Shown: positions 26,299 to 35,396, counted from the first letter of the stretch. The stretch is 64,000 bases of DNA from Trichocoleus sp. FACHB-40 (GCF_014695915.1 NZ_JACJPF010000107.1:62001-126000); one strand, 5' to 3'. Numbers and translations are program-made. Notes: generated by a model from the sequence alone, not told the origin.

Positions 26299-27417
26299 TT
26301 AATTATCTTTATCGGAAGCAAGAATTCCTCTAAGTTCCTGTAATAGGTCGTTCTGCTCCTGCCTAATTGCCTCTAGTCTGGTAAGAATAGATTTCAGTCT
26401 TTCTTTATCTTCGTGGCTGATTGATGTCGAGATTTCAGGATTAAAATTTAGTACATTCGCTTCGTGCTGTTTAATTGTCAATCTCCCAACTCCGAAATTA
26501 CCAAGCGGTTTAAAGCTGGTTATTAAAGAATAAATTAACTTGAAAGGGGCTTGTAGTATATACAAGAAACCTTTTTCGACAATAGAACCGAATGCTTTAA
26601 ACAATTGCCACAGGAGAAAAATAACTAACAGAAGGATAATTCCGCTAAGAATTGGGTGATTAACTCCCCAAAGTAGTGCTTTAGTTGCCCAGGAAATTAC
26701 TGGATGAGCATCAATCCAAACCTTGATGGTATCGAGACGGCGCTCTATTAAAGCACTGAGAGATTTGTCAACTTCTGTAGAAACTGCATTGCTAAAATTT
26801 TCAGCTTTTCTCAAAGTACCATCAACAGAATCTTTTAAAGAATCTCCTGTTTGCTTTGCCGTTTCCGTTAGAGTATTGACGGCTTTACCTGTGGTTATCG
26901 TCAGTTTATCTTTAGCTTGAACAGCAGTTTCAACACCTTTGTTAGTAACGTCGCTAACGCTGAAAGCTGCTTTTTCCGCCTTTTCAATCAGAGAATCTTT
27001 GGTATTTTGAAAGACTTCAGAAAGGCTTTCAAATTTATTATCAAGTGCTAATGCCATACAATTCACAACTGCTGGTAAATGAACGCGCAGCCCATCTTCG
27101 GGGCGACAGGTGGGAACTTGTACAGAATCTAAACTTTGATTGGGTACAAGTTCCCACTGGTAGCCGCGCAGCAAACGGGCGGCGACTATTTTCATTTCCA
27201 TTTTGGCAAATGCAGTTCCAAGACAGATTCTCGGCCCGCCACCGAAACCAATTAAATTAAAAGGATGCTGTTTGTGTTCTTGGCGCTGGGGGCTGAAGCG
27301 GTCTGGCTCGAAACGCTCTGGTTCGGGGTAAATTGTTGGTATGCGATGGGTTGCCAGAATTGAATATAGTGCCATCCACCCGGCGGGAGGATGGTAGCCT
27401 TTAAACTCAAAGGCCAT
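26299..27417 (-). CDS. coiled-coil membrane protein joined in frame to a P450 tail
   Basis: The open frame is 372 codons. Residues 1-118 are the C-terminal third of a cytochrome P450 (FEPDRFSP, then heme loop FGGGPRICLG with C65 and FAKMEMKI). Residues 121-372 are unrelated. A long amphipathic helical region (about 125-225, VTNKGVETAVQAKDKLTITTGKAV) is followed by a transmembrane segment (ILSGIILLLVIFLLWQLF), a further hydrophobic stretch and a C-terminal coiled coil (LKSILTRLEAIRQEQNDLLQEL). An internal ATG at 27057 (MALALDNKFE) is a natural start for the second part, though it lacks a clear ribosome site. Either the membrane protein starts there and the P450 part is a relic, or a fused product is made. 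The membrane part has no recognised function. Confidence 0.6.
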   Translation of the reverse strand: MAFEFKGYHPPAGWMALYSILATHRIPTIYPEPERFEPDRFSPQRQEHKQHPFNLIGFGGGPRICLGTAFAKMEMKIVAARLLRGYQWELVPNQSLDSVQVPTCRPEDGLRVHLPAVVNCMALALDNKFESLSEVFQNTKDSLIEKAEKAAFSVSDVTNKGVETAVQAKDKLTITTGKAVNTLTETAKQTGDSLKDSVDGTLRKAENFSNAVSTEVDKSLSALIERRLDTIKVWIDAHPVISWATKALLWGVNHPILSGIILLLVIFLLWQLFKAFGSIVEKGFLYILQAPFKLIYSLITSFKPLGNFGVGRLTIKQHEANVLNFNPEISTSISHEDKERLKSILTRLEAIRQEQNDLLQELRGILASDKDN

Positions 27418-27443
27418 CTACTTCAGGAATGGGTTTAGTTATT
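27058..27443 (-). pseudogene. cytochrome P450 remnant
   Basis: Only the last 118 or so codons of a P450 remain, with the heme-ligand loop intact but without the I-helix, the ExxR helix and the whole N-terminal two thirds. Just upstream, in another frame (about 27414-27443), the bases read I-T-K-P-I-P-E-V-D-G-L, which resembles a P450 N-terminus (PIPEVxGLP), with ATA where an ATG start would be. This suggests one internal deletion joined the two ends. A stop codon (TAG) directly precedes the ATG at 27417. It cannot be a functional monooxygenase. Confidence 0.7.
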
Positions 27444-27776
27444 TATGTGAACTAAGTTAAAGTTTTTTCTGTTCTGCGTTCCAAGCCTCTGTACTTTTGG
27501 GAATCCTAAGATTATAGAACTTGGATCAAAAGCAGTGGGATACTACGACTTTAACGATCATTTTTGGTCGCCGGAGGAAGTTTGTGGCAAGGTGTCAAAA
27601 AAAGATGCTCCAAAACGATTTTGGAAAACGTGGAAACTGGTAGGAGTTGTTGCGACTAGCCTAAAGCGCGTTTCATTTGGCAGATTATAGAGGTTTCAGT
27701 AAAAGTTTTTGGGTAGATGCAGGGGAAAATAAAATTCCTCTGCATCTAATCATGAATAGACAAGGGAATTCACTTA
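27444..27776. other. intergenic region with a 14-bp hairpin after ilvD
   Basis: A hairpin (27714-27727 with 27735-27748, one G-T pair, 7-base loop) lies about 30 bases past the ilvD stop. No U-tract follows on that strand. The remainder, toward the P450 remnant, shows no gene. I did not find further P450 fragments by eye. Confidence 0.5.
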
Positions 27777-29462
27777 TCAACCCAAGTTTAAATCTGTCAC
27801 GGCACCAACACTGCTAGACGATACCAATTTGGCATATTTTGCCAATACGCCCTTTGTATAACGGGGTGTGGGTGGTTGCCAAGAAGCACGTCGCCGCTGT
27901 AATTCTTCGTCGGTGACGTTGAGGTTTAACAGCCGATTTGGTGCGTCTATGGTAATGCTATCGCCTTCTTCAACGAGAGCGATCGCGCCCCCTACAGCCG
28001 CCTCTGGTGCCACATGACCGACTACCATCCCATATGTACCGCCAGAAAAGCGTCCGTCGGTAATCAAGCCTACAGCATCTCCCAAGCCAGTACCGATAAG
28101 GGCAGAAGTAGGAGCCAGCATTTCCCGCATTCCTGGGCCACCTTTGGGGCCTTCGTAGCGAATCACCAGCACATCACCACGATTAATCTTGCCCGCCAGA
28201 ATTGCCTGTAAGCAAGCTTCCTCCGATTCAAACACCCGCGCGGGGCCTGTCATTGTTGGTATTTTGACTCCGGTAATTTTAGCTACAGCGCCTTCTGTTG
28301 CCAAATTTCCTCTCAGGATGGCTAAGTGTCCCTGTGCATACATGGGGTTATTCCAAGGACGGATGACATCTTGGTTAGCGGATGGCTCCTCTGGCACATC
28401 TGTCAACACTTCGGCGATGGTTTGCCCGGTGACGGTGAGGGCATCGCCGTGGAGTAGACCGCGTACTAGGAGCATTTTCATTACCTGCGGTATTCCACCA
28501 GCTTTGTGTAAATCATTTGCTACATAGCGACCGCTAGGTTTGAGATCGCACAGTACGGGAACTTTAGCGCGAATTGTTTCAAAGTCGTCGAGAGTTAATT
28601 CTACGCCGACGGCATTAGCGATCGCCAGCAAATGTAAAACGGCATTTGTGGAACCACCCACTGCCATGATCACAGAAATGGCATTTTCAAAAGCCTGGCG
28701 GGTGAGAATCTGACGCGGCAAAATTTGTTTTTTAATTGCTTCTACTAGCACAAAGGCAGATTTTTCTGCACTGTCGGCTTTTTCTGCATCTTCTGCTGCC
28801 ATCGTCGAGGAATAAGGCAAACTCATCCCCATTGCCTCAAAAGCACTAGACATAGTATTAGCAGTGTACATTCCGCCACAAGAACCAGCACCAGGGCAAG
28901 CCTTGCGTTCTACTTCCTGCAACTCCGTCTCATCAATTTTCCCAGCGCTGAATTGTCCGACAGCTTCAAAGGAACTGACAACAGTCAAATCGCGCCCGTT
29001 GTGATGACCCGGTTTAATCGTACCGCCGTAGACGAAAATGGCGGGAATATTTATTCGAGCGATCGCAATCATCGCTCCTGGCATATTCTTATCGCAACCG
29101 CCAATTGCCAGTACCCCATCCATACTTTGCCCGTTACAGACTGTTTCAATCGAGTCTGCAATTACTTCTCGCGACACCAGGGAATATTTCATTCCCTCCG
29201 TCCCCATCGAAATGCCGTCACTGATAGTAATCGTGCCGAACTTCTGAGGCATCGCACCAGCTTCTTTAGCCCCGCTCTCAGCCCGTAAAGCCAACTCGTT
29301 TAACCCCATATTGCATGGAGTAATAGTGCTGTACCCATTGGCAATGCCTACAATGGGTTTAGTGAAATCCCGATCCCCAAAACCCACAGCACGCAACATC
29401 GCCCGGTTGGGCGATCGCTGTACGCCTTGGGTTACGACTTGGCTCCTAAAATTGTCCGGCAT
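27777..29462 (-). CDS. ilvD: dihydroxy-acid dehydratase
   Basis: This is a 561-residue enzyme of valine/isoleucine and pantothenate synthesis that dehydrates 2,3-dihydroxy acids to 2-oxo acids. Iron-sulfur cysteines are present: C50 (TPCNMGLNE), C123 (GGCDKNMPG) and C195 ([16 protein letters not shown]). Also seen are [31 protein letters not shown] and [20 protein letters not shown]. The length is in the short (about 560) class typical of cyanobacteria and plants. It is transcribed alone, upstream of the P450-remnant gene on the same strand. Confidence 0.97.
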   Translation of the reverse strand: MPDNFRSQVVTQGVQRSPNRAMLRAVGFGDRDFTKPIVGIANGYSTITPCNMGLNELALRAESGAKEAGAMPQKFGTITISDGISMGTEGMKYSLVSREVIADSIETVCNGQSMDGVLAIGGCDKNMPGAMIAIARINIPAIFVYGGTIKPGHHNGRDLTVVSSFEAVGQFSAGKIDETELQEVERKACPGAGSCGGMYTANTMSSAFEAMGMSLPYSSTMAAEDAEKADSAEKSAFVLVEAIKKQILPRQILTRQAFENAISVIMAVGGSTNAVLHLLAIANAVGVELTLDDFETIRAKVPVLCDLKPSGRYVANDLHKAGGIPQVMKMLLVRGLLHGDALTVTGQTIAEVLTDVPEEPSANQDVIRPWNNPMYAQGHLAILRGNLATEGAVAKITGVKIPTMTGPARVFESEEACLQAILAGKINRGDVLVIRYEGPKGGPGMREMLAPTSALIGTGLGDAVGLITDGRFSGGTYGMVVGHVAPEAAVGGAIALVEEGDSITIDAPNRLLNLNVTDEELQRRRASWQPPTPRYTKGVLAKYAKLVSSSSVGAVTDLNLG

Positions 29463-30212
29463 TCTCTATCCTTTACTGACTATCAGCCATTACTCGAAGA
29501 GCTTTGATTTTCTTGGCGCTTGAGACCAAAATCTCTCTATTAACTAGATTACAGGAATCTCCCTGTGAAATAGCTGTCTTTTGAGTGCTGATAAGCGCCG
29601 AGGTATTTTGTAACAATTAGACTTAACTTAACGGACTAGAGCAGTCAAGTTACGAATAGGATTTTGTAGCAAATTTTGACACTAGCAATAGCGGTTATCT
29701 GGATGACTAAGGCGATGCCAATGTCCTCAATCGCTTCGTTAGCCAGGCGAGATAAGAGTGACTTTCTCCCACCCTAAAGCTTACGGTTATAGTGTAAGCT
29801 CTGCCGAACTCGCGGCTACTAGCTCTTGAAAGTTCCCATGACCGCCGACGAGAGCATCTACATCGGCTGTCTAACAATTAAGTAAGCCGACCCTGACTCA
29901 AACGTGATATCCACCGTTTTTGAGTCTCGATCAAAGTGAAGGATCTAATACAAATGTCCGCTGTACCTTTTTACCCAAAAGGTTTTACGCCCTCAAGGTT
30001 TCACGATGAGTATAACTTCCTACCTCAACGTGTCTTGGTTCCGTGTGAAAACTTCAAATTTTCGATTCCGACACCGATTTTTGGTGTTGATTTTCTATCA
30101 TTCCACTATTGGGCGGTGGGTATAGAGCGCGATCGCCAATCACCAGACGCTATAGGAAAGAGCTTGAGAGCCTTTTTTATCAATAGCGGCAGTACCTATG
30201 AGGGAGGTCTAG
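29463..30212. other. 750-base intergenic region with several hairpins
   Basis: No convincing gene is present. Structures seen on the plus strand are AGCTTAC (29778-29784) with GTAAGCT (29794-29800), a TCGGCT/AGCCGA stem at about 29865-29891, and GACTCAAA/TTTGAGTC at about 29895-29927. A 96-codon frame at 29936-30226 overlaps the next gene and is doubtful. The cluster of stems may be an untranslated leader or the relic of a small mobile element. Confidence 0.45.
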
Positions 30213-31049
30213 ATGGATGCCGATGAAGTGAAACAGCTCTACGCCGCAGGTCAAAGGGATTTTCGGGAAGTAAACCTGCGGAAGGCAGACCTGATGGGCA
30301 TTGACCTTAGCGAAGTCAACTTACGAGGGGCGGATCTGCGCGAGGCTAACCTGATTGGGGCATTAATGATCGGTGTTAACCTCCGAGAAGCGAATATGGC
30401 TGGTGCCATCCTACGTGCTAACCTGAGCGAGGCTAACCTGATTGGAGCCAACCTGAGCGAGGCGAATCTGAGTGAGGCGAATTTGAGCGATGCTAGCCTG
30501 CGAGCCGCAAATATGAGTGGAGCCAATCTGAGAGGAGCTAACCTGAATTACGCTCTTTTAAGTGAAACTATTCTCCGCGATGCCAATCTCAGCGGAGCAA
30601 AACTCATGTATGCACCCTTGAGTCGAGCCAATTTGACGAATGCCATCTTAGTTGGAGCCAACATGGAAGGTGCTAACTTGACGAATGCCATCCTGATTGG
30701 AGCCAACATGGAAAAGGCAAATTTATCCAACGCTATCTTGAATGGAGCGTCTGGCATTGGAGCGAACCTAACTGCGGCAGACTTGAGCCGAGCTAATCTA
30801 AGCGGAACCAATCTGACAAATGTCAATTTGTCTAAGGCAAATCTTAGAGGAGCAAATATATCTTGGGCAACCCTGCGGGGAGCTAATCTCAGCGGAGCCA
30901 ACCTGTACCGCTCAAAACTATGCTGGTCTAACCTGACTGGGGCAACTTTAACTGAAGCCGTTTTGATTGATGCCAACCTAAATCGGGTTAACCTCCGCGA
31001 TGCGGACATGAGCGGTGCCATAATGCCTAATGCAGCCACTCACGAATAG
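30213..31049 (+). CDS. pentapeptide-repeat protein
   Basis: This is a 278-residue protein. A short leader (MDADEVKQLYAAGQRDFREV) is followed by about 50 consecutive A(N/D)LxX pentapeptides from residue 22 to the end, predicting a long right-handed quadrilateral beta-helix. There is no signal peptide or membrane segment, so it is cytoplasmic. The function of such cyanobacterial proteins is generally unknown. The same leader occurs in the next gene, so the two are tandem paralogues. AGGGAGG lies before the ATG. Confidence 0.93.
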   Translation: MDADEVKQLYAAGQRDFREVNLRKADLMGIDLSEVNLRGADLREANLIGALMIGVNLREANMAGAILRANLSEANLIGANLSEANLSEANLSDASLRAANMSGANLRGANLNYALLSETILRDANLSGAKLMYAPLSRANLTNAILVGANMEGANLTNAILIGANMEKANLSNAILNGASGIGANLTAADLSRANLSGTNLTNVNLSKANLRGANISWATLRGANLSGANLYRSKLCWSNLTGATLTEAVLIDANLNRVNLRDADMSGAIMPNAATHE

Positions 31050-31146
31050 CTACCGAGTTGTGCGATTTTAGATTGAAGAATTGGCGATTAATGTATCCCA
31101 AATTCTTAATTTCAAGCTAATCGGAAGCAATTTAGAGGCAGTAGAT

Positions 31147-31743
31147 ATGGATGAAGATGAAATTTTAAAGCGATATGCTGCTGGAGAACGGGATTTCCGG
31201 GAAGTGGATCTCAAAGGAGCCAACCTAGAAGGAGCCAACCTGTGTCAGAGCGATTTAAGGGAAGCAATTTTAGAGGGAGTTAACTTGGTGGGAGCCAACC
31301 TGCGGGGGGTAAACCTGAGCAAAGCGGATCTTAGCGGAGCTAACTTGAGTCGATCTGACCTTACGGGTGCTGATTTAACAGGTGCCGATCTGATTGGGAC
31401 GAATTTTGATAATGCCAGATTAATTGGTGCCAGACTGGTTAAAACTGAACCGATTGGAGCTGAACTCTCCGGGGCAAACTTGACGGGGGCAAATCTGACT
31501 GGGGCAGATTTGAGAAGGGCAAACCTGAGCTATGCTAACCTCAGCGATGCGATCCTCTGTCAAGCCAACCTGAGTAGCGCCCTACTAATTGGGGTTAATC
31601 TGAACAGAACCGACTTAATGGAAGCGAATCTCACTCAAGCCGACTTAACTGAAACCGACCTGAGTGGAGCCGATTTGAGCGGAGCAAATTTGGAAGGGGC
31701 GGTCGTGCCGATAGTCGGCGATCGCTCTACTTTAAATTTATGA
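31147..31743 (+). CDS. pentapeptide-repeat protein, paralogue of the preceding gene
   Basis: The ATG at 31147 is chosen because the product then starts MDEDEILKRYAAGERDFREVDL, aligning with the leader of the upstream paralogue. A TTG 66 bases upstream is less likely. It gives 198 residues with a solenoid of about 32 pentapeptides (GANLEGANL, GADLTGADL). The repeat run ends shortly before the stop. It is 97 bases downstream of the paralogue, probably cotranscribed, and is followed by a strong terminator. Confidence 0.9.
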   Translation: MDEDEILKRYAAGERDFREVDLKGANLEGANLCQSDLREAILEGVNLVGANLRGVNLSKADLSGANLSRSDLTGADLTGADLIGTNFDNARLIGARLVKTEPIGAELSGANLTGANLTGADLRRANLSYANLSDAILCQANLSSALLIGVNLNRTDLMEANLTQADLTETDLSGADLSGANLEGAVVPIVGDRSTLNL

Positions 31744-31795
31744 GCTACAGAGAAGCGATCGTCACCCAAATGCGATCGCCCTCTATCATTTATTT

Positions 31796-31831
31796 GTAGA
31801 GACGCAATGCTCCTCGCGTCTCTACTTTTTT
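31796..31831 (+). terminator. intrinsic terminator after the pentapeptide genes
   Basis: GTAGAGACGC (31796-31805) pairs perfectly with GCGTCTCTAC (31816-31825) over a 10-base loop and is followed by six T residues. The arm is the common cyanobacterial GTAGAGACGC palindrome; a related sequence is at 43025-43044. Confidence 0.88.
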
Positions 31832-31847
31832 GAGCCTAGAAAATTTC

Positions 31848-32306
31848 CTAGCTCATGGTGTCTTGACCGATAACTTGCCCCTTGAGAGTTTTAAACTCTT
31901 CTGATAGCTCCTGACGATTAGAGGCCCGCAGTAGATAACGGTAAACAAACCAAGCTGAGTAGCCAATTCCTACCAGTTCAAAAGTAGGCGCTAGCAGGGG
32001 AATATCATTGATGGCATCCAGCACCGCCAACGTCACCTTAACGGTGATGACACTAGCTAATATCAGACCCAACGTGGTAAGCGGACGCTGGTACTCGGAG
32101 AAAAACTCACCCAAGTACTCTGGTAGTTCTGCGAAGAATCCGGAAATTTGTTCTCCAATTTGCCGCCACTTTTCTGATGATTCGCTGGCTGGGGGTAGTG
32201 CTGCCAAGCCCCCCGGTGCGTCAACTTTCACTTCTACCTTGGCCTTCTCAGCATCTGGGGCGATATCAGAATATTCAGACGTTTGCATGGTATCCATTTC
32301 CTCCAT
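31848..32306 (-). CDS. CAAD-domain (CurT/CURT1-like) thylakoid membrane protein
   Basis: This is a 152-residue protein with a disordered acidic N-terminus (about 1-45), an amphipathic helix (WRQIGEQISGFFAELPEYLGEFFSEY), two transmembrane helices (PLTTLGLILASVITVKVTLAVLDAI and FELVGIGYSAWFVYRYLL) and a C-terminal amphipathic helix. This is the CAAD/CURT1 fold known from thylakoid curvature proteins and from insertions in some cyanobacterial aminoacyl-tRNA synthetases. A role in shaping or organising thylakoids is inferred from the family. An alternative start is the Met at residue 4 or 6. Confidence 0.88.
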   Translation of the reverse strand: MEEMDTMQTSEYSDIAPDAEKAKVEVKVDAPGGLAALPPASESSEKWRQIGEQISGFFAELPEYLGEFFSEYQRPLTTLGLILASVITVKVTLAVLDAINDIPLLAPTFELVGIGYSAWFVYRYLLRASNRQELSEEFKTLKGQVIGQDTMS

Positions 32307-32647
32307 ATGGTTGTCTTAAGTACCACTGTTTATTGTTTATGCAAGACAGCTGGGTACAATTACGGGGTGAATTACTTTTGCTCATATTATCAGACACCCC
32401 TGAAATACTTCATTGACTCCAGCATTTTTTCTGTTAAAACTTAGTGATAATCCGGACTGAGGCGGCCATACATCCCCCAAAAGCGGGACTAGAGGAAATT
32501 TAAAATTAAAAAAATTAAAAAACTTTTTTGCTGGCTATTAGTTTCAGGTAGATGAATGAGAAACAAGAGCCTAGAGGTATACGGTAGAGGTATTTCTTGA
32601 GAACGCCAAAAAAATACCTGGAATCAATAAGTTACTTTAATTAATTT
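32307..32647. other. intergenic region, AT-rich
   Basis: This covers the upstream region of the CAAD gene and the 3' side of the TPR gene. An A-rich tract (32500-32525) and a GCGGGACTAGAGG patch are present. No gene or structured RNA is recognised. Confidence 0.45.
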
Positions 32648-33724
32648 TTAACTATTCATTAAACCTTGGTGGTCGTATTCCATCACTTTCGCGTAGTCGC
32701 CCAAAGCATAGCAAGCGACTCTGAGACTTCCTAGAGCCTGCCCCTCTATCCGGCGGTCTTGGAGGACTCGTGCCATGAATAAGCGTTGCTCGTAGTATTC
32801 AATTGCTGTAGCGTAGTCTCCCAGTGCCTCGTAAGCTACTCCTAGATGGGAAAGTGCCTGCTCTTGGGCGCGGGGGTCATTTATAGCAATAGCGATCGCA
32901 AGGCGCTGTTTAGCATACTCAATTGCCGCCTGGTAGTCACCAATGGCATAGCAAGCATTCCCCAAGTTTCTCAGAATTTGTGCTTCGACCCGGCGATCGC
33001 CACTTTGCTGCACCAGTACCAACCGCTGCTGATAGTAATCAATTGCCTTGGTGTAATCCCCTACGGCATAGCAAGCATTCGCCAGATTTCTCAGGATCTG
33101 CCCCTCTGCCTGATCGTCTTGGATATTCCGCGCTACTGTCAAAGCCTGATTTTGGTAGTCAATGGCGTTAATGTAATCTCCTAGAGCCTTGTAAGCTAGT
33201 CCGAGATTGTTCAGCGCCGCCACTTCTCCTGTGGAGTCTTTGAGTTCTCGCACCACCATTAGACTCTGTTGCTGATGCTCAACGGCTTTGGCGTGGTTGC
33301 CCAGGTGACGGTAGGCATTGCCGATATTTCCTAGCGCCTGACTTTCTAAACGTCGGTCTTGGATGACTTGGGCGATCGCTAAACTTTGCTTAGAATACTC
33401 AATTGCTTTAGCAAAGTCTCCCAAGGCGTAATACACGAGTCCGAGATTGCCAAGGGTTCTTCCCGCTCCCCGTCGGTCTTTGAGTTCGCAGTAGGCTGCG
33501 TGAGCCTCTTGAAAAGACTGCACGGCTTCCTCCAATTGACCATACTGGTGCTGCTGCACCCCTTGCTCGATCAGTTGGTCGGCTTGCGCTTTTGGTAAAT
33601 GGTTTTTCGTTCTCTGCACCTCGCTACCAGCGGTGTTATTACTCGTAGACACAAGGGTTTCCCGCCCCTCCTGAGGTATGATGCTTTCTGGTTCGCAGTT
33701 GTGGTATGTAACCGGGCAATCCAT
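32648..33724 (-). CDS. tetratricopeptide-repeat protein (TPR_12 type)
   Basis: This is a 358-residue cytoplasmic protein. After about 45 residues of leader, it consists of eight or so 40-residue tandem units with the pattern AxxNLGNAYxxLGDYxxAIEYxxQxLxxAxxxxDRxxE, the long-spaced TPR form also found in signalling scaffolds (kinesin-light-chain-like). A short TPR-like hairpin at 47-80 precedes them. No enzymatic domain is attached. It probably mediates protein-protein contacts, with partners unknown and no neighbour on the same strand within 200 bases. Confidence 0.88.
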   Translation of the reverse strand: MDCPVTYHNCEPESIIPQEGRETLVSTSNNTAGSEVQRTKNHLPKAQADQLIEQGVQQHQYGQLEEAVQSFQEAHAAYCELKDRRGAGRTLGNLGLVYYALGDFAKAIEYSKQSLAIAQVIQDRRLESQALGNIGNAYRHLGNHAKAVEHQQQSLMVVRELKDSTGEVAALNNLGLAYKALGDYINAIDYQNQALTVARNIQDDQAEGQILRNLANACYAVGDYTKAIDYYQQRLVLVQQSGDRRVEAQILRNLGNACYAIGDYQAAIEYAKQRLAIAIAINDPRAQEQALSHLGVAYEALGDYATAIEYYEQRLFMARVLQDRRIEGQALGSLRVACYALGDYAKVMEYDHQGLMNS

Positions 33725-33886
33725 TTTTTTCTCTCAAGATCGTAATTCGCTAGCACTCCGAAACGGCATGAGGCTATTGTTGTCTCTTTCTATAGTTCCC
33801 GAATTGGCAAGTTAATTTACCATGAGTTGCTCAAATTCTGGGAAAAAGTTTGATAAAGACAGCAAAAAGCTTGTGTGAAGAACAAA

Positions 33887-33904
33887 GGGAGGCTAAAGCC
33901 TCCC
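33887..33904. repeat. GGGAGGCT-type palindrome after the pterin synthase gene
   Basis: GGGAGGCT (33887-33894), AA, AGCCTCCC (33897-33904) is an 8-bp stem 38 bases past the stop of the minus-strand gene at 33942. It may act as a transcript end. The same arm occurs at 24476-24492. Confidence 0.65.
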
Positions 33905-33941
33905 TAATTCTGCTTTCATTGATATCGCGACGGGTGAACCC

Positions 33942-34820
33942 TCAAGCGGAAACCTGAGTCAGAACGCGATCGCTATTTTGCATCTCACCTGCGTCTGCAA
34001 CGGTGTCAGTGCAGTAAACTTCACAAGAATTATTCGGGCTTTCAACCAGTTTTATCTTATATAGCTCAGCTCCTAGTTTTCGAATCGGAGAAGACAGAAG
34101 ATTGCGAATATGCACGGCGATGTTTTCTGCCGTGGGAACAACTAAGGCAAAATAGGCAATGTCTTTGTTCAGGAACGTATGATCGAACGGCTCCACCACA
34201 TAGTCATCTACTACCTTTTGCAAAGCTCCTAAATCGACAAGCATCCCAGTGCGGGGGTCAATTTCGCCTTTGACCGTCACTTCCAGATGATAATTGTGAC
34301 CGTGACCATTGGGACGAGCGCATTTACCATATATCTCGCAGTTTTCTTCATAACTGAGATCGGGAAGCGCTAGCCGATGAGCAGCGCTAAAGTGGGTACC
34401 AATTGTCAGATAAGCTTCCATACCGTTTCCTTGATAGTCAGCCCAGAGTTCAGGATGTTCAAATAGTTGAATATTTACCAGCGGTAAGTGAGGAGCGAGT
34501 CGCTGCCAAATGGTTCGCGCTAGATTTTCTGTTGTGGGTAGAGTTTGTTGAAATTCCCACCAGGCATCGTTTAGATAAGAGAAGTCTAACTGGCTGGTGA
34601 CTTCCTGCTTGATAACCCGTTTTACCTGTGACAAGTTCTGCACCATGCCATACTTATCCAGTTCGCCCGCCAAGGAGACAAACAGAACATAATTGTGTCC
34701 GTGTCCAGGCGACTGAGTGCAGCGACCAAAGCGCTCAATATTCTCTGCTTCACTCAGTTCTGGCAACCAGTACCGATGACTTGCTGAAAACTGAGCGCGG
34801 CGGTTAATGATGCATCTCAT
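33942..34820 (-). CDS. tandem-domain 6-carboxytetrahydropterin / 6-pyruvoyltetrahydropterin synthase
   Basis: The 292-residue protein is two fused PTPS/QueD domains (about 1-135 and 136-280), each roughly the size of a single-domain enzyme. Each has the zinc histidines (FSASHR..GHGHNY and FSAAHR..GHGHNY) and a candidate catalytic Cys (RFGRCTQ, IYGKCAR). Domain 2 has the Asp-His pair (FDHTFLN), whereas domain 1 reads LDFSYLN and lacks that histidine. PTENxA-type substrate loops are in both (PTTENLA, PTAENIA). It belongs to queuosine or pterin biosynthesis, and which product is made is not settled by sequence. It is transcribed away from rnpB. Confidence 0.87.
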   Translation of the reverse strand: MRCIINRRAQFSASHRYWLPELSEAENIERFGRCTQSPGHGHNYVLFVSLAGELDKYGMVQNLSQVKRVIKQEVTSQLDFSYLNDAWWEFQQTLPTTENLARTIWQRLAPHLPLVNIQLFEHPELWADYQGNGMEAYLTIGTHFSAAHRLALPDLSYEENCEIYGKCARPNGHGHNYHLEVTVKGEIDPRTGMLVDLGALQKVVDDYVVEPFDHTFLNKDIAYFALVVPTAENIAVHIRNLLSSPIRKLGAELYKIKLVESPNNSCEVYCTDTVADAGEMQNSDRVLTQVSA

Positions 34821-35001
34821 ATTTTCTTTACTCAGTCAAATTGTAAAGTTACATTAAAAGTTCTTTTATCAGGATAATCTAATTTCCGCTGTTGTTCTTT
34901 AAGTTTTACTAAATTTGAGTATTTATGCTGAAAAATGTCGGAAAGCAAAGTGATAATTCCGGTTATAGAATAGCGCTTGAAATTATGCAACACTGGATCT
35001 T

Positions 35002-35396
35002 GGGAGAGAGTAGGCGCAGGTGGTTGCGGACTCGTTCATACCGAGTCTGAGGAAAGTCCGGACTCCCGAAAGACCAAACTTGCTGGGTAACGCCCAGTGC
35101 GGGCGACCGTGAGGATAGTGCCACAGAAAGATACCGCCAAGCAATTTTGGATTTTAGATTCAAAATTGCTTGGTAAGGGTGCAAAGGTGCGGTAAGAGCG
35201 CACCAGCAGCGTCGAGAGTCGCTGGCTCGGTAAACCCCGGTTGGGAGCAAGGTAGGAACCACGGTTGGTCTTTTCCCGGTTCCGCTAATTTAACCGCTTG
35301 AGGCATCTGGTAACAGGTGTCCCAGATAGATAACTGCCCTCCTGGCGGCACAGCTGCTAGGTAGAACAGAACCCGGCTTATGTCCGACTCTCTCCC
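35002..35396 (+). ncRNA. rnpB: RNase P RNA (type A)
   Basis: This catalytic RNA matures tRNA 5' ends. The 5' GGGAGAGAGT (35002-35011) pairs with 3' ACTCTCTCCC (35387-35396) as P1. Conserved blocks in order are GAGGAAAGTCCGGACTCC, CCAGTGCGGGCGACCGTGAG with GATAGTGCCACAGAAA, AGAGCGCACCAGCAGC, GGTAAACCCC, and ACAGAACCCGGCTTA. The P12 arm (about 35140-35174) is a 13-bp AT-rich helix, CAAGCAATTTTG with its complement, capped by GATTTTAGATT, the dispersed repeat found at 22231-22288. Translated frames across this region are spurious. rnc follows 103 bases downstream. Confidence 0.97.

Noticed and set aside
29936-30226. 96-codon plus-strand frame before the pentapeptide gene
   Set aside because: GTG start, no family resemblance, composition unlike neighbours, and it overlaps the start of a well-supported gene.
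30213-31743. Pentapeptide-repeat pair as a quinolone-resistance (Qnr/MfpA) system
   Set aside because: The repeats are a plain A(N/D)LxX solenoid without the loops typical of Qnr proteins; such genes are numerous in cyanobacteria with no known role.
34963-35351. Minus-strand open frames across 34963-35351
   Set aside because: The region is RNase P RNA; the frames are antisense artefacts of a structured RNA gene.
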